DNA of 64,000 bases, taken from assembly GCA_963840545.1 (NCBI GenBank), contig CAWIZE010000001.1, forward strand, positions 620,001 through 684,000, given 5' to 3'. Source of the DNA: JAKAWQ01 sp963840545. Its GTDB lineage: Bacteria; Pseudomonadota; Alphaproteobacteria; Acetobacterales; Acetobacteraceae. The notes under the pieces are model-generated. The model had not been told where the DNA came from. It ran no database searches and saw nothing but the letters and a program-made list of their open reading frames with translations. The position numbers and the translations under genes are program-made. Shown piece after piece: positions 8,591 to 17,722 of this stretch. Numbering within the stretch: position 1 is the first letter of the stretch; every line of letters begins with the position of its first letter.

Positions 8591-9549
8591 GTGGTCCTGA
8601 TCCTCGCCCGCCGTCCGAATCCCTATACCGGGAGCCCGCTCGACCGCGCCGTGCACCGGCGGGAAGATGCGGCGTGGATCGCAGCCGCGCTCGCCGATCC
8701 CGCCAGCCTCTTCGTGCCGGTGCGGGAGGCGAAGAGCCTGCTGCGCGGGTCGGACTCCGGTACCCCGAGGCCGTGTTCCTGCCCGCCGAGGTTGGGGCGG
8801 CGTTCTGTGCCGCGGACGGCGCGGGGGAATTTCCGTGGGTCTTTCTCGGCGTGATGGGCGGGCGCGCGGTGTTCGCCTTCGATCTCGGCGCCGCGGATCC
8901 GTCCGTGCTGCCCGGGGGGCTATCGTTGGGCACGGAGGGCGCGTTCGTCGATCTCCGCACCGTGCCCGGCCTGCTGCCGCCCGGGGAGGCGGCCGTGCTC
9001 GCCCATGCCCGCGGCCTCATGCACTGGCGGTCGCGGACGCGGTTCTGCGGCGTCTGCGGCACCGCGCCCCGCTCCGCCAGCGCCGGGAACGTGATGCGCT
9101 GCCCGGACTGCGGCACGCAGCATTTCCCGCGCACCGATCCGGCCGTGATCATGCTGGTCACCGACGGCGGGCGGGCACTGCTCGGCCATTCGCACCGCTT
9201 CCCGCGGGTGGCCCAAAGGGGGGCGATGTATTCGACGCTGGCGGGCTTCGTCGAACCGGGCGAGAGCCTCGAGGAGGCGGTGGCCCGCGAGGTCGGCGAG
9301 GAGACGGGCGTGCGCGTCGGGCGGGTGGACTACCATTCGAGCCAGCCCTGGCCGTTCCCGGGCTCGATCATGCTCGGCTTCTACGCCGAGGCGCTCTCCG
9401 AGGAGATCACGATCGACCCCGAGGAGCTGCGCGACGCGCGCTGGTTCACCCGCGAGGAGATCGCGGCGCATGAGAGCCACGGCTTCAGCCTGCCGCGGCT
9501 CGACTCGATCGCCCGCCGCCTGATCGAGGACTGGATGGCGAGCGGCTGA
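8591..9549 (+). pseudogene. nudC: NAD+ diphosphatase NudC, single-base frameshift
   Basis: NudC hydrolyses NAD(H) to NMN(H) and AMP and can remove NAD caps from RNA. The N-terminal part (NPYTGSPLDRAVHRREDAAW to EAKSLLRG) is in one frame. The rest (GLRYPEAVFLP onward) is in another, with the switch at about 8748-8752; restoring one lost base after CGCGGGTC rejoins them as LLRGSGLRYPEAV. The second part has the zinc ribbon (CGVCG...CPDCG), the Nudix box (GFVEPGESLEEAVAREVGEE) and the NudC signature SQPWPFPGS, so the catalytic half is complete. The GTG at 8591 is a guess at the start; TTG at 8519 is also possible. It is either a pseudogene or a sequence error. Confidence 0.85.
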
Positions 9550-9633
9550 CCCGGCGGCGGTTCTTGCCCGGCCGGGCCGGGATTGTGTAACGTTTACGTC
9601 GCAAATCCCAGATGGGTACGCCCCGCGTCGCGC

Positions 9634-11812
9634 ATGCAAGCATCGGCCGGATTGGCGTACGGGGCGGTGGGTGCCCGCGTTGGAGATATTTTGGCGCGCT
9701 GGCTCGCCGCCGAGCACCAGCGCTTCATCCTCTGGCTGCCGGTGGCGCTGCTCGGCGGCGTGCTCGCTTTTTTCGAGCTCGCGCGCGAGCCGCCGCTTTG
9801 GCTCGGCCCGGGCATCGCCGGCGCCGGCCTTGCCCTGACCATCGCACTCCGGCAGCACCCGCTCGGCCGCGCGCTTGGCCTGCTGCCCTTCGCCTTCGGC
9901 CTCGGCATCGCCGCCGCCGCGCTCGCCACGGCCCGCGCCCCGCCGCTCGCCGCGCTGCCGCACCGGGCGGTGATCCTCAGCGGGCGGGTCGCCGCGGTCG
10001 AGGCGCTGCCGACAGGCAGCCGCGTCACCATCGCCCGCCCCAGCATCGACGGCGCCGCGCCGATCGCGCGCAGCCTCCGCGTGCGGCTCCGGCGCGACGA
10101 CGCGATCGCGCTGGTGCCGGGCGATACCGTCCGGCTGCGGGCGCTGGTCGAGCCGCCGTCGGATCCGTCCTATCCGGGCGCGTGGGACATCCAGCGCGAC
10201 GCCTTCTTCTCGGGCCTTGCCGGATACGGCTTCGCGCTGGGCCCGGCGAGCCGGCTGGCCGCGGCGCCGCGGGGCGCGCTCGCCCAGCGTCTCGAAGCGC
10301 TGCGCGAGGCGATCGCTGATCGCATCCGGGCGGCGCTGCCGGGCGCTGTGGGCGCCGTCGGCGCGACCCTCATGACCGGGCTTTCGAGCGCGATCCCCGC
10401 GCCCGATCGCGCCGCCTTCCAGGACTCCGGGCTTGCCCACCTGCTGGCGGTGGCGGGGCTGCATATCGGCATCGTCATGGGCTTCGCGTTCGCGCTGAGC
10501 CGTGCGCTCCTCGCCCTTTCCGAGCGGGCGACGCTCTATCTCCCGACCAAGCAGATCGCCGCCATCGCCGCCCTCGCCGTCGGCGGCGCCTATCTGCTTC
10601 TCACCGGCGCGCATCTGCCGATCGAGCGCAGCTTCGCGATGGCCTCGCTCGCCGTGCTGGGGCTGGCGGCCGGACGGCGGGTGATCTCGCTCCGCAGCCT
10701 CGGGCTCGCCGCCATCGTGCTGCTGCTGCTCGCGCCGGCATCGGCGGTCGGCGTGAGCTTCCAGATGAGCTTTTCCGCCGTGCTCGTGCTGATCTCCGGC
10801 TACGAGGCGCTGCGGCCCTGGCTCGGCCGCGTCCACGGGGCGCGCACCTGGTGGCAGCGCTTCGGCGCCCATGTGCTGGCGCTGGCGCTGACGAGCCTGC
10901 TCGCGGGCACTGCCTCGCTTCCGTTCGCCGCCTTCCATTTCGGCCATATCCAGCTCTATTACGTGCTCGCCAATGTCGTCGCGGTGCCGGTGACGGCGCT
11001 CTGGGTGATGCCGGCCGGGCTGATTTCGCTGCCGCTGATGCCGCTTCATCTCGAGCGCCTGGCGCTGGTGCCGATGGGGCTCGGCGTGCGCGTGCTGCTG
11101 CTCGTCGCCCATGCGGTGGCCGCCCTGCCGGCGGCGCGGATCGCGGTGCCGCCGATGCCGGCATGGGGGCTCGGGGTGGTCGCGTTCGGGCTCGCCTGGC
11201 TCTGCCTCTGGCGCGGGCACCTCCGGCTCGCCGGTTTTCTCCCCGTTCTCGTCGGCCTCGCGACCCCCCTCATTTCCCCGCCGCCAAATATCCTCGTCTC
11301 GGACAATGCCGGCCTGATCGGGTTCGCCACGCCTTCGGGCGTTTTTGTTGCGAAGACCGGCCGCGGCGCTTCGGCATTCACCCGCGACGCCTGGCAGCTT
11401 CTCTGGCGCTCGGGGCCATTCCAGGCGCTGCCCGGGACCGGCGCCGTAGCGGGCGGCGCGCTCCGCTGCACGCCGGCCGCTTGCCTCTATCGTCCGCATC
11501 CGGGCGGCGTCGCAGGACCTCCTGCTGCGCGGGAAAGGGGCGCCGAACTCTTGCCCGGCGGCGGCGCTGGTGCTCGCCCCTGCGGACGAGCGGGCGCGGT
11601 GCGCGGGCGTTGCGGTGATCGACCGCGAAAGCGTGTGGCGGAACGGCCCCTACGCGGTGTGGCTCGGCCGGGGCGTGCGGATCCTCTCGGATCGGGGCCT
11701 GCGCGGCGAGAGGCCCTGGGTGCCCGGCAGCCCGGGCCCGGTCAGCAGCCCGGGCCGGGGGACGGGCGGCGCGCTTCCGATGGCGAAGACTGTTCCGTTG
11801 CCGCCGCCCTAA
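9634..11812 (+). pseudogene. comEC: ComEC/Rec2-family DNA uptake channel, frameshift near the C terminus
   Basis: A large membrane protein with an N-terminal OB-like domain (residues about 90-180) and a competence core of many hydrophobic helices (LAHLLAVAGLHIGIVMGFAF; SFQMSFSAVLVLISGYEAL). ComEC moves single-stranded DNA across the inner membrane. The reading frame is open to the Cys-rich turn LRCTPAACLYRPH near 11490. The expected C terminus then continues one base later (DLLLRGKGAPNSC, CAGVAVIDRESVW, RGERPWVP) to a stop at 11812. So one extra base lies between about 11495 and 11515. The channel core is unaffected; only the terminal beta-lactamase-like remnant shifts. Start chosen at ATG 9634. 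Confidence 0.83.
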
Positions 11813-11873
11813 CGGGCAGGCCCAAAAACGACAAGCATGGACAAATCCGCGCGGCTCGCGATAGCTCGCGTCC

Positions 11874-12917
11874 ATGCCGCTTAGCACCGCGCTCGCCCGG
11901 ATCGCGCGTCGCCTCCGACCCGCGCTCCGCGACGCGCTCGATGCGGTGCTCGTGCCGGTCGGGGCCGCCATTGCCTGGCTCGACCGGCGCCCGACGCTGC
12001 GTTCGGTCATGCCGATCCGCGAGGCCATGCTCGGGCCGAAAATCGTCATCTTCTGCCACTACGACCGCGCCGGGCGGATCCGCGAGGATCTGCGCCTCTA
12101 CGTCGCGGAGCTGGCGCGCTGCGGCTTCGGCATCGTCTTCGTCAGCAACGCGCCGAAACTTGCGCCCGCGGAAATGGATTTCCTGGGGAAACATTGCGCC
12201 GGCGTGATCATCCGCCGCAATGCCGGCTTCGACTTCAGCGCCTGGAGGGACGCGCTCCTCGCCTACGGCCTGCCGCGCCCCGACACCGCCATGCTCGTGC
12301 TCGTCAACGACAGCGTCTATGGCCCGATCCGGCCGCTCTGGCCCGCCATCGCCGCGATCGATTTCTCGGCCGCGGATCTCTGGGCGCTGACCGATAGCTG
12401 GCAGCTCCGCTACCACCTCCAATCCTACTTCCTGATTGCCGGCCCGCGCGTGTTCGAGAGCCCGGCGTGGAAGAGGTTCTGGGCCACGGTCCGGCCGCTC
12501 GCGTTCAAGCGCTGGGTGATCCGCCGCTTCGAGGTCGGGCTCTCGCAGGCGATGCTGCGCGCGGGCTTCCGTCTCGCCGCCGTCTGGCCGTACGAGACGC
12601 TGCTCGACGACGCGGCGACCGCCCCGGCGGGTGCGGCGCGGAAAGCCGGCGATCCGCTGCTTGCGGCCGGACGGCGGCACGAGCGGCAGATCCGCGAGGC
12701 GATCGCCGATGGCCTGCCGCTCAATCCGACGAGCGATCTCTGGCGGCGGCTGATCCGGCGCGGCCACCCGTTCCTCAAGCGCGAGCTCCTGCGTGAGAAC
12801 CCGACCGGCGTCGGCGATCTTTGGGACTGGCGCGCCCTGCTCGCCGAGGTCTCGGAGATCGACCCGGCCGTGATCCGCGCCGATCTCGCGCGCTCGGCGC
12901 GCAACCGCGCGCCCTGA
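11874..12917 (+). CDS. rhamnan synthesis F (RgpF)-like protein
   Basis: A 347-residue protein with the RgpF-like pattern: IVIFCHYDRAGRIREDLRLY near residue 55, IIRRNAGFDFSAWRDAL near 115, VLVNDSVYGPI near 143, and LTDSWQLRYHLQSYFLI near 172. Members are found in cell-wall and O-antigen polysaccharide loci and are thought to act on rhamnose-rich chains. There are no other glycan genes beside it, so its target is unknown. It lies 61 bp after comEC on the same strand. Family call good, function inferred. Confidence 0.75.
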   Translation: MPLSTALARIARRLRPALRDALDAVLVPVGAAIAWLDRRPTLRSVMPIREAMLGPKIVIFCHYDRAGRIREDLRLYVAELARCGFGIVFVSNAPKLAPAEMDFLGKHCAGVIIRRNAGFDFSAWRDALLAYGLPRPDTAMLVLVNDSVYGPIRPLWPAIAAIDFSAADLWALTDSWQLRYHLQSYFLIAGPRVFESPAWKRFWATVRPLAFKRWVIRRFEVGLSQAMLRAGFRLAAVWPYETLLDDAATAPAGAARKAGDPLLAAGRRHERQIREAIADGLPLNPTSDLWRRLIRRGHPFLKRELLRENPTGVGDLWDWRALLAEVSEIDPAVIRADLARSARNRAP

Positions 12918-12926
12918 ATCCGGCGC

Positions 12927-13715
12927 TCAGGACGCCGGGGCCCATCCGGTGAGCATCGCCAGCGGAAGATCGAGCGCGATCCGCCCCTCGCGCACCGGCA
13001 GGGCTGCGAGTGCCGCTGGAAAGAGCGCCCGCGGCGGGATGCGCCGGTCACGCACGGCGACGGCGTTGGTCTCGCCGGCGGCACGGAGGTCGTGCAGGAG
13101 CGCCAGCGCATCCGCATAGCCGAGCGCGATCGTCTCGAGATCGACGACCGGCAGGACGAAGCCCGCGCGCTGGAGGAGTGAAGCGCAATCGCGGAGCGTC
13201 GGAAACGGCGAGACGCGCGGCGAGGCGCCGCCGCGCAAGCCGGCCTCCGCCTCGGTGAGCGCGGCGCGCAGGGGATCGAGCGTGCCCAGCACCGGCAGGC
13301 TCGCGAGCAGCAGCCCGTCGGGCGCAAGGGCGCGGCGAAGCTGGACGAGCACGCCGGGCAGGTCGTTCGCCCAATGGAGCGAGAGGTTCGCCAGCACGAG
13401 ATCGAAGGCGCCGTCGCGGAACGGGAGGAATTCCTCGTCGGCGGCGAGGGCGAGCCCGCCGCTCCGTGCCGCCATGCGCGGAGAGAGATCGGCCGAGACC
13501 ACCGAAATTCCCCGCGCGGCGAGGAGCGGCGCCACGACGCCCCGCCCACCGAGATCAAGCGCGCGATAGAACCGCCGCGTCGTGTCGTCGAGCCGCTCGA
13601 CCAGCCGAACCGCTGCCTCGCCGAGCACGGGGGCGACGCGCTCGACCAGTGCTGCCGCGCGCTCGCGGTGAAGGCGCACCGCGGCGCGGTCGAAGATCGT
13701 CGGCGCGCCGCTCAC
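12927..13715 (-). CDS. BioC/NDUFAF5-like SAM-dependent methyltransferase
   Basis: A 262-residue methyltransferase with motif I in a slightly unusual form (ALDLGGRGVVAPLLA), post-I VVSADLSPRM, and FDLVLANLSLHWANDLPGVL, the last typical of the BioC/NDUFAF5 group. In alphaproteobacteria this gene usually sits near comF, grxC and DUF1178, as here, which supports orthology to the family that hydroxylates or methylates respiratory complex I parts; the true substrate is uncertain. GTG start at 13715; it lies 13 bp after the channel gene on the same strand. Confidence 0.8.
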   Translation of the reverse strand: MSGAPTIFDRAAVRLHRERAAALVERVAPVLGEAAVRLVERLDDTTRRFYRALDLGGRGVVAPLLAARGISVVSADLSPRMAARSGGLALAADEEFLPFRDGAFDLVLANLSLHWANDLPGVLVQLRRALAPDGLLLASLPVLGTLDPLRAALTEAEAGLRGGASPRVSPFPTLRDCASLLQRAGFVLPVVDLETIALGYADALALLHDLRAAGETNAVAVRDRRIPPRALFPAALAALPVREGRIALDLPLAMLTGWAPAS

Positions 13716-13728
13716 GCTTTGGTCCGGC

Positions 13729-14307
13729 TCACGGGCGCGGGATCGTCCGCTCGACGCGCCGGTCCGGAACCAGCCACATCAGCGTCACGAGGACGTAGAT
13801 CGCGTCGCCGAGACGGGGAGCAAGGAAGGAAGCGGCGATGCCCGAGGCGTAGAGCACGGGCGAGATCTTGCCCTTGAAGTCGCGGCCGATCGCGTGGGCC
13901 AGCGGCGAATCCGGGCCGTCTTTCCGGAGGATGGCGAACTGCATCACCAGCCAGGCGAGCGACGGCATCAGGAGGGACAGGCCGTAGAGCGCGGTCGGGA
14001 GCGCGGCAAAATGGTTCTCGCCCATCCAGCCGGTGGCGAAAGGGATGAGGGAGAGCCAGAAGAGCAGATGCATGTTGGCCCAGAGGATCGTGCCGTCCAC
14101 CTGCTGGACCAAGTGAAAGAAATGGTGGTGGTTGTTCCAGTAGACCGCGACGGTGAGGAAGCTCACCACATAGCTCAGGAAGATCGGCGTCACCGCTGCC
14201 AGCGCGCCGAGGCTGGGATCGCGCGGGACCTTCAGCTCGAGCACCATGATCGTGATGATGATCGCGATCACACCGTCGGTGAAGGCGAGCAGCCGCTCCT
14301 TTCCCAA
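13729..14307 (-). CDS. TMEM175/DUF1211-family membrane channel
   Basis: A 192-residue integral membrane protein with the DUF1211/TMEM175 signature at its start (RLLAFTDGVIAIIITIMVLE), followed by more hydrophobic helices (YVVSFLTVAVYWNNHHHFF; LLFWLSLIPFATGWMGENHF). Bacterial relatives form tetrameric potassium-permeable channels. I place the start at the TTG at 14307, with GGGAGG six bases upstream. The longer in-frame ATG at 14370 would add 21 residues translated from a repeat element and is not believable. Confidence 0.85.
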   Translation of the reverse strand: MGKERLLAFTDGVIAIIITIMVLELKVPRDPSLGALAAVTPIFLSYVVSFLTVAVYWNNHHHFFHLVQQVDGTILWANMHLLFWLSLIPFATGWMGENHFAALPTALYGLSLLMPSLAWLVMQFAILRKDGPDSPLAHAIGRDFKGKISPVLYASGIAASFLAPRLGDAIYVLVTLMWLVPDRRVERTIPRP

Positions 14308-14319
14308 AGCACCTCCCTG

Positions 14320-14453
14320 CCAGGGGCTCGGCCCCTGGACCCCGGCAAAGGCCGGGCCTTTGCAATCCATCCGCGGCTTACGCGGCCCTTACCTTACTTT
14401 TCTTGTGCCGCGCAGCGCTTGGGGGGTCCAGGGGCCCAGCCCCTGGACCCGTC
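14320..14453 (+). repeat. mosaic hairpin repeat, copy A
   Basis: A GC-rich intergenic mosaic made of three parts: an outer hairpin CAGGGGCTCGGCCCCTG, a second hairpin GCAAAGGCCGGGCCTTTGC at about 14344-14362 followed by AATCC, then the core GTGCCGCGCAGCGCTT at 14405-14420 and a third hairpin CCAGGGGCCCAGCCCCTGG. The same parts in the same order occur at 56.7 kb, and the core plus last hairpin occur inverted at 44.7 kb. It fills the space between the divergent channel and rhodanese genes. Confidence 0.85.
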
Positions 14454-14478
14454 AACGACCACCGCCTAGCCTCGGCGG

Positions 14479-16068
14479 GTGACGATCACCGCCGCCGATC
14501 TCCGCACCGCCCTCGCTGATGAGGAAGAGCTTGCCATCCTCGATGCCCGCGAGGAGGGAGCGTTCGCCCGCTCGCATCTTTTCTGGGCGGTGCCCTGCCC
14601 GCTTTCGGTGGCTGATCTCCGTGCGCCGGCGCTGCTCCCGCGGCCCGGGGTGCGTGTGGTCGCGGTGGATGACGGCGGCGGCGAGGCCGGGCGGCTGGCC
14701 GGTGTGCTCGAAGGACTCGGCTGTGGCGATGTCGCGGTGCTTGCCGGCGGGATCGGCGCGTGGGCGGCGGAGGGTGGCGAGCTTTTCAGCGGCGTCAATG
14801 TTCCCTCCAAGGCGTTCGGCGAGTGGGTCGAGCACCATTACGGCACCGAGAGCATCGACGCCGCGGAGCTCGAGAGCCGGCGCGCGGCCGGGGCGAAGAT
14901 GGTGGTGCTCGATTCCCGGACCTTCGAGGAATTCCGCCGGATGAGCATCCCGGGCGGGATCAGCGTGCCGGGCGGCGAGCTGGTCTATCGCATCGGGGAT
15001 CTTGTGCCGGACCCGGAGACGCTCGTCATCGTCAACTGCGCCGGGCGGACGCGGAGCATCCTCGGCGCCGAGAGCCTGCGGCGGGCGGGCATTCCGAACC
15101 AGGTGCTGGCGCTGCGCAACGGCACGATGGGCTGGGAGCTGGCCGGGCTCGCCTGCGAGCGCGGGGCGACGGAACGCTATCCGGCGGGCACGCCGGCTTC
15201 GGCCGGGCTCGCCCGCTTGCGTGCCGAGCGCTTCGCCGCCGCGGCGGGGGTGCGGGCGATCGGCCGCGAGGCGCTCGCCGCGCTGGCGGGCGACCCGGCG
15301 CGCAGCCTCTATCTGCTCGATGTGCGGAGCCCGGAGGAATATCGCGCCGGGCATGTTCCGGGCAGCCGCTCCGCGCCGGGCGGGCAGCTCGTCCAGGCGA
15401 CGGACGGCTGGGTCGCGGTGCGCGGCGCGCGGATCGTGCTGATCGACGATAGCGGCGTGCGCGCGCGCATGGCCGGCGGCTGGCTCGCCCAGATGGCGCC
15501 GTGGGAGGTGTTCGTGCTCGAGGGCGGGCTTGGCGGACCGCTCGAGGCGGGCGCCGAGACGCGGCCCGAGCCGCCGGCGGCCGCGCTCGTGTCCGCAGCC
15601 GAGCTCGTGTCGTGGCGCGGCCTGCCCGGCAGGGTGGTCATCGATTGCGCCCGCAGCCTCGAGTACCGCGCCGGCCATATCCCGGGCGCGCTCTGGGGCC
15701 TGCGCGGGCGGCTCGGGGGGATGCTCGGCTGGGCGCTTGCGGGAGCGAGCAGGGTCGTTCTGACCTCGCCGGACGGATGGCTCGCGGCCCACACGGTCGC
15801 CGAGGCGGCGGCGCTTACGGCCGCGCCCGTCCATGTGCTCGCCGGCGGCACGGAGGCGTGGAGGGCGGCCGGCGAGGCGCTCGCGGTGACGCAAGCCGAG
15901 CCGCCGGACAGCGATTGCATCGATGTCAATCTTCGTCCCTATGACCGGACGTCGGGCGCCGAGGAGGCGATGCGCGCCTATCTCTCCTGGGAGATCGGGC
16001 TCGCCGAGCAGGTCGGGCGCGAAGGCTCGGTCGCGTTTGGTGTGCGGAGGGAAAATGGCGGCGATTGA
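14479..16068 (+). CDS. four-domain rhodanese-like protein
   Basis: A 529-residue protein built from four rhodanese-like domains: about 1-105, 120-235, 250-350 and 370-480, each with the D-S/V-R-x-x-x-E-[FY]-x-x-G-H/S-[IV]-P-G pattern (DSRTFEEFRRMSIPG, DVRSPEEYRAGHVPG, DCARSLEYRAGHIPG). Only domain 2 has an active-site cysteine loop (VNCAGRTRS); the equivalent loops of domains 1, 3 and 4 (DDGGGEA, DDSGVRA, SPDGWLA) lack it. So one domain is likely a sulfurtransferase and the others structural or regulatory. GTG start. The gene runs into comF, whose ATG lies inside its last codons. Confidence 0.85.
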   Translation: MTITAADLRTALADEEELAILDAREEGAFARSHLFWAVPCPLSVADLRAPALLPRPGVRVVAVDDGGGEAGRLAGVLEGLGCGDVAVLAGGIGAWAAEGGELFSGVNVPSKAFGEWVEHHYGTESIDAAELESRRAAGAKMVVLDSRTFEEFRRMSIPGGISVPGGELVYRIGDLVPDPETLVIVNCAGRTRSILGAESLRRAGIPNQVLALRNGTMGWELAGLACERGATERYPAGTPASAGLARLRAERFAAAAGVRAIGREALAALAGDPARSLYLLDVRSPEEYRAGHVPGSRSAPGGQLVQATDGWVAVRGARIVLIDDSGVRARMAGGWLAQMAPWEVFVLEGGLGGPLEAGAETRPEPPAAALVSAAELVSWRGLPGRVVIDCARSLEYRAGHIPGALWGLRGRLGGMLGWALAGASRVVLTSPDGWLAAHTVAEAAALTAAPVHVLAGGTEAWRAAGEALAVTQAEPPDSDCIDVNLRPYDRTSGAEEAMRAYLSWEIGLAEQVGREGSVAFGVRRENGGD

Positions 16069-16810
16069 GCAGGCCTGGCGGGCCGGCCGCGCCGTCTTCG
16101 ACCTGCTGCTGCCGCCGTCCTGTCCGACCTGCGAAGCGCCGGTCGATGCGCCGGGGCTGATGTGCGCCGCCTGCTTCCAGGGCGTGACGCTGCTCGCCGA
16201 GCCGCTCTGCCGGCGCTGCGGCGCCCCCTTCCCCCACCAGGGCGCCGGCGGGCCGGGGCGGCTCTGCCCCGCCTGTGTGCAGGCCCCGCCCGTGTTCGGG
16301 CGCGCCCGCGCCGCGCTGCTCTACGATTCCGGCGCGCAGAGGCTGATCCTGCCGCTCAAATATGCCGACCGGACCGAGCTTGCCTTCGTGCTGGCGCTGC
16401 ACATGGCGCGCGCCGGGGCCGAGCTGCTGCGGGCGGCGGAGCTGCTGGTGCCGGTGCCGCTGCATCGGCGGCGCCTCTTTGCCCGCCGCTACAATCAGGC
16501 GGCGCTGCTCGCCCGCGCGGTCGGGAGCCGCGCGGGCGTGGCCATGCTGCCCGATGCGTTGGTTCGGCTGCGTGCCACGGCGCCGCTCGGAGAAATGTCG
16601 GCGGCGCGGCGCGCGGCCGAGGTGGCGGACGCCTTTGCCGTCCGGCCGACGCGGGCGGCGACGATCGGTGGCCGGCGGGTGCTGCTGATCGACGACGTGC
16701 TGACCTCCGGCGCGACGGCGGATTCCTGCGCGCGCGCGCTGATGGCGGCCGGCGCGGCTGCGGTGGACGTGCTCGCCGCGGCGCGGGTGCCTGACCCGCG
16801 GCTCCAGTAG
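16055..16810 (+). CDS. comF: ComF family phosphoribosyltransferase-like protein
   Basis: A 251-residue ComF protein. N-terminal zinc-binding cysteines come in pairs (CPTCEAP, CAAC, CRRCGAPF, CPAC, residues 24-75) and the PRTase site is VLLIDDVLTSGATADS near residue 210. ComF proteins are needed for natural transformation, helping uptake or processing of DNA at the inner membrane. GGAGGGA lies five bases before the ATG. It overlaps the end of the rhodanese gene by 14 bp and is followed by grxC and DUF1178, the usual alphaproteobacterial order. Note that comEC in this window is frameshifted. Confidence 0.93.
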   Translation: MAAIEQAWRAGRAVFDLLLPPSCPTCEAPVDAPGLMCAACFQGVTLLAEPLCRRCGAPFPHQGAGGPGRLCPACVQAPPVFGRARAALLYDSGAQRLILPLKYADRTELAFVLALHMARAGAELLRAAELLVPVPLHRRRLFARRYNQAALLARAVGSRAGVAMLPDALVRLRATAPLGEMSAARRAAEVADAFAVRPTRAATIGGRRVLLIDDVLTSGATADSCARALMAAGAAAVDVLAAARVPDPRLQ

Positions 16811-16878
16811 GGGCACGATTCTTGCAGAACCAGCCGGGACGCCCACATCCCGGAGCGCAGCCGATGAAGGATTCGTGC

Positions 16879-17139
16879 ATGCCCGAGGTCGAGATCTACA
16901 CCCAGCCCTGGTGCCCGTACTGCTCGCGTGCGGTGCGGCTGCTGACTGCCAAGGGCGTGGCGTTCCGCGAGATCGACGCGCCGCACGGGACGCCGGAACG
17001 GGAAGAGGCGATCCGCCGCTCGGGCGGGCGGACGACGGTGCCGCAGATCTTCATCGGGGCCGAGGCGATCGGCGGTTGCGACGATCTCATGCGGCTCGAC
17101 CTGGCGGGCGAGCTCGATCGCCGGCTGGCACGCGCTTGA
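16879..17139 (+). CDS. grxC: glutaredoxin 3
   Basis: An 86-residue GrxC with the dithiol site CPYC at residues 12-15 (VEIYTQPWCPYC), the cis-proline region TTVPQIFI and the GG motif IGGCDDL. It reduces disulfides and mixed glutathione disulfides in the cytoplasm. AAGGA lies seven bases before the ATG at 16879; an ATG at 16864 would add five residues. Part of the comF-grxC-DUF1178 cluster. Confidence 0.95.
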   Translation: MPEVEIYTQPWCPYCSRAVRLLTAKGVAFREIDAPHGTPEREEAIRRSGGRTTVPQIFIGAEAIGGCDDLMRLDLAGELDRRLARA

Positions 17140-17187
17140 CGTCGCTGCCGAGGTTGCGATGCTGCCGGTGGGATGTGAAATAAGCCG

Positions 17188-17706
17188 ATGATTCACTACC
17201 AGGTTCGCTGCAGCGACAGCCACGAGTTCGATGGCTGGTTCAAGGACAGCCAGGCCTTCGACCGCCAGGCCAAGCGCGGCCTGATCGAGTGCCCGGTCTG
17301 CGGGGGCGTCGAGGTCACGCGGGCGCTGATGGCCCCTGCCCTGCCGCGCGCCCACGCGGCCCCGCGGCCGGCGACGCCGGCCGCGGAAGAACAGAGGACG
17401 GGCCAGGGGACGGGCCACAAGCCCGACCAGACGATCGGCCAGACTCCCCATGGCGCGCCGATCGCGGTGGCCGGCAAGGCGATGCCGGACCAGTTGCGGG
17501 CGCTCTTGCAGAAGATGCGCTCCGAGGTCGAGAAGAATTGCGAGTATGTCGGCCCCGGCTTCGCCGAGGAGGCGCGGCGCATCCATCGCGGCGAGAGCAC
17601 GCCCCGCGGGATCTATGGCGAGGCCAGCCCCGAGCAGGCCGAGACCCTCTCGGACGAGGGCATCGCGGTCGCCCGCATCCCGTGGGTCGACCGCGCCGAC
17701 GGCTGA
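17188..17706 (+). CDS. DUF1178 family protein
   Basis: A 172-residue protein of the DUF1178 family: MIHYQVRCSDSHEFDGWFKD, a CPVCGG zinc-ribbon half near residue 36, a low-complexity Pro/Ala linker, and a conserved C terminus (YVGPGFAEEARRIH, GIYGEASPEQAETLSDEGI). Its function is unknown. It is a conserved neighbour of grxC in alphaproteobacteria and lies 48 bp after it here. It converges on the SDR gene, with 16 bp between stops. Confidence 0.93.
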   Translation: MIHYQVRCSDSHEFDGWFKDSQAFDRQAKRGLIECPVCGGVEVTRALMAPALPRAHAAPRPATPAAEEQRTGQGTGHKPDQTIGQTPHGAPIAVAGKAMPDQLRALLQKMRSEVEKNCEYVGPGFAEEARRIHRGESTPRGIYGEASPEQAETLSDEGIAVARIPWVDRADG

Positions 17707-17722
17707 ACGGCGGGATTTTCCG

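Noticed and set aside
14308..14370. N-terminal extension of the TMEM175 channel (MDCKGPAFAG...), and a similar extension of truB at 56752
   Set aside because: Both extensions are translated from the mosaic repeat. The real starts have ribosome sites and match the family N termini.
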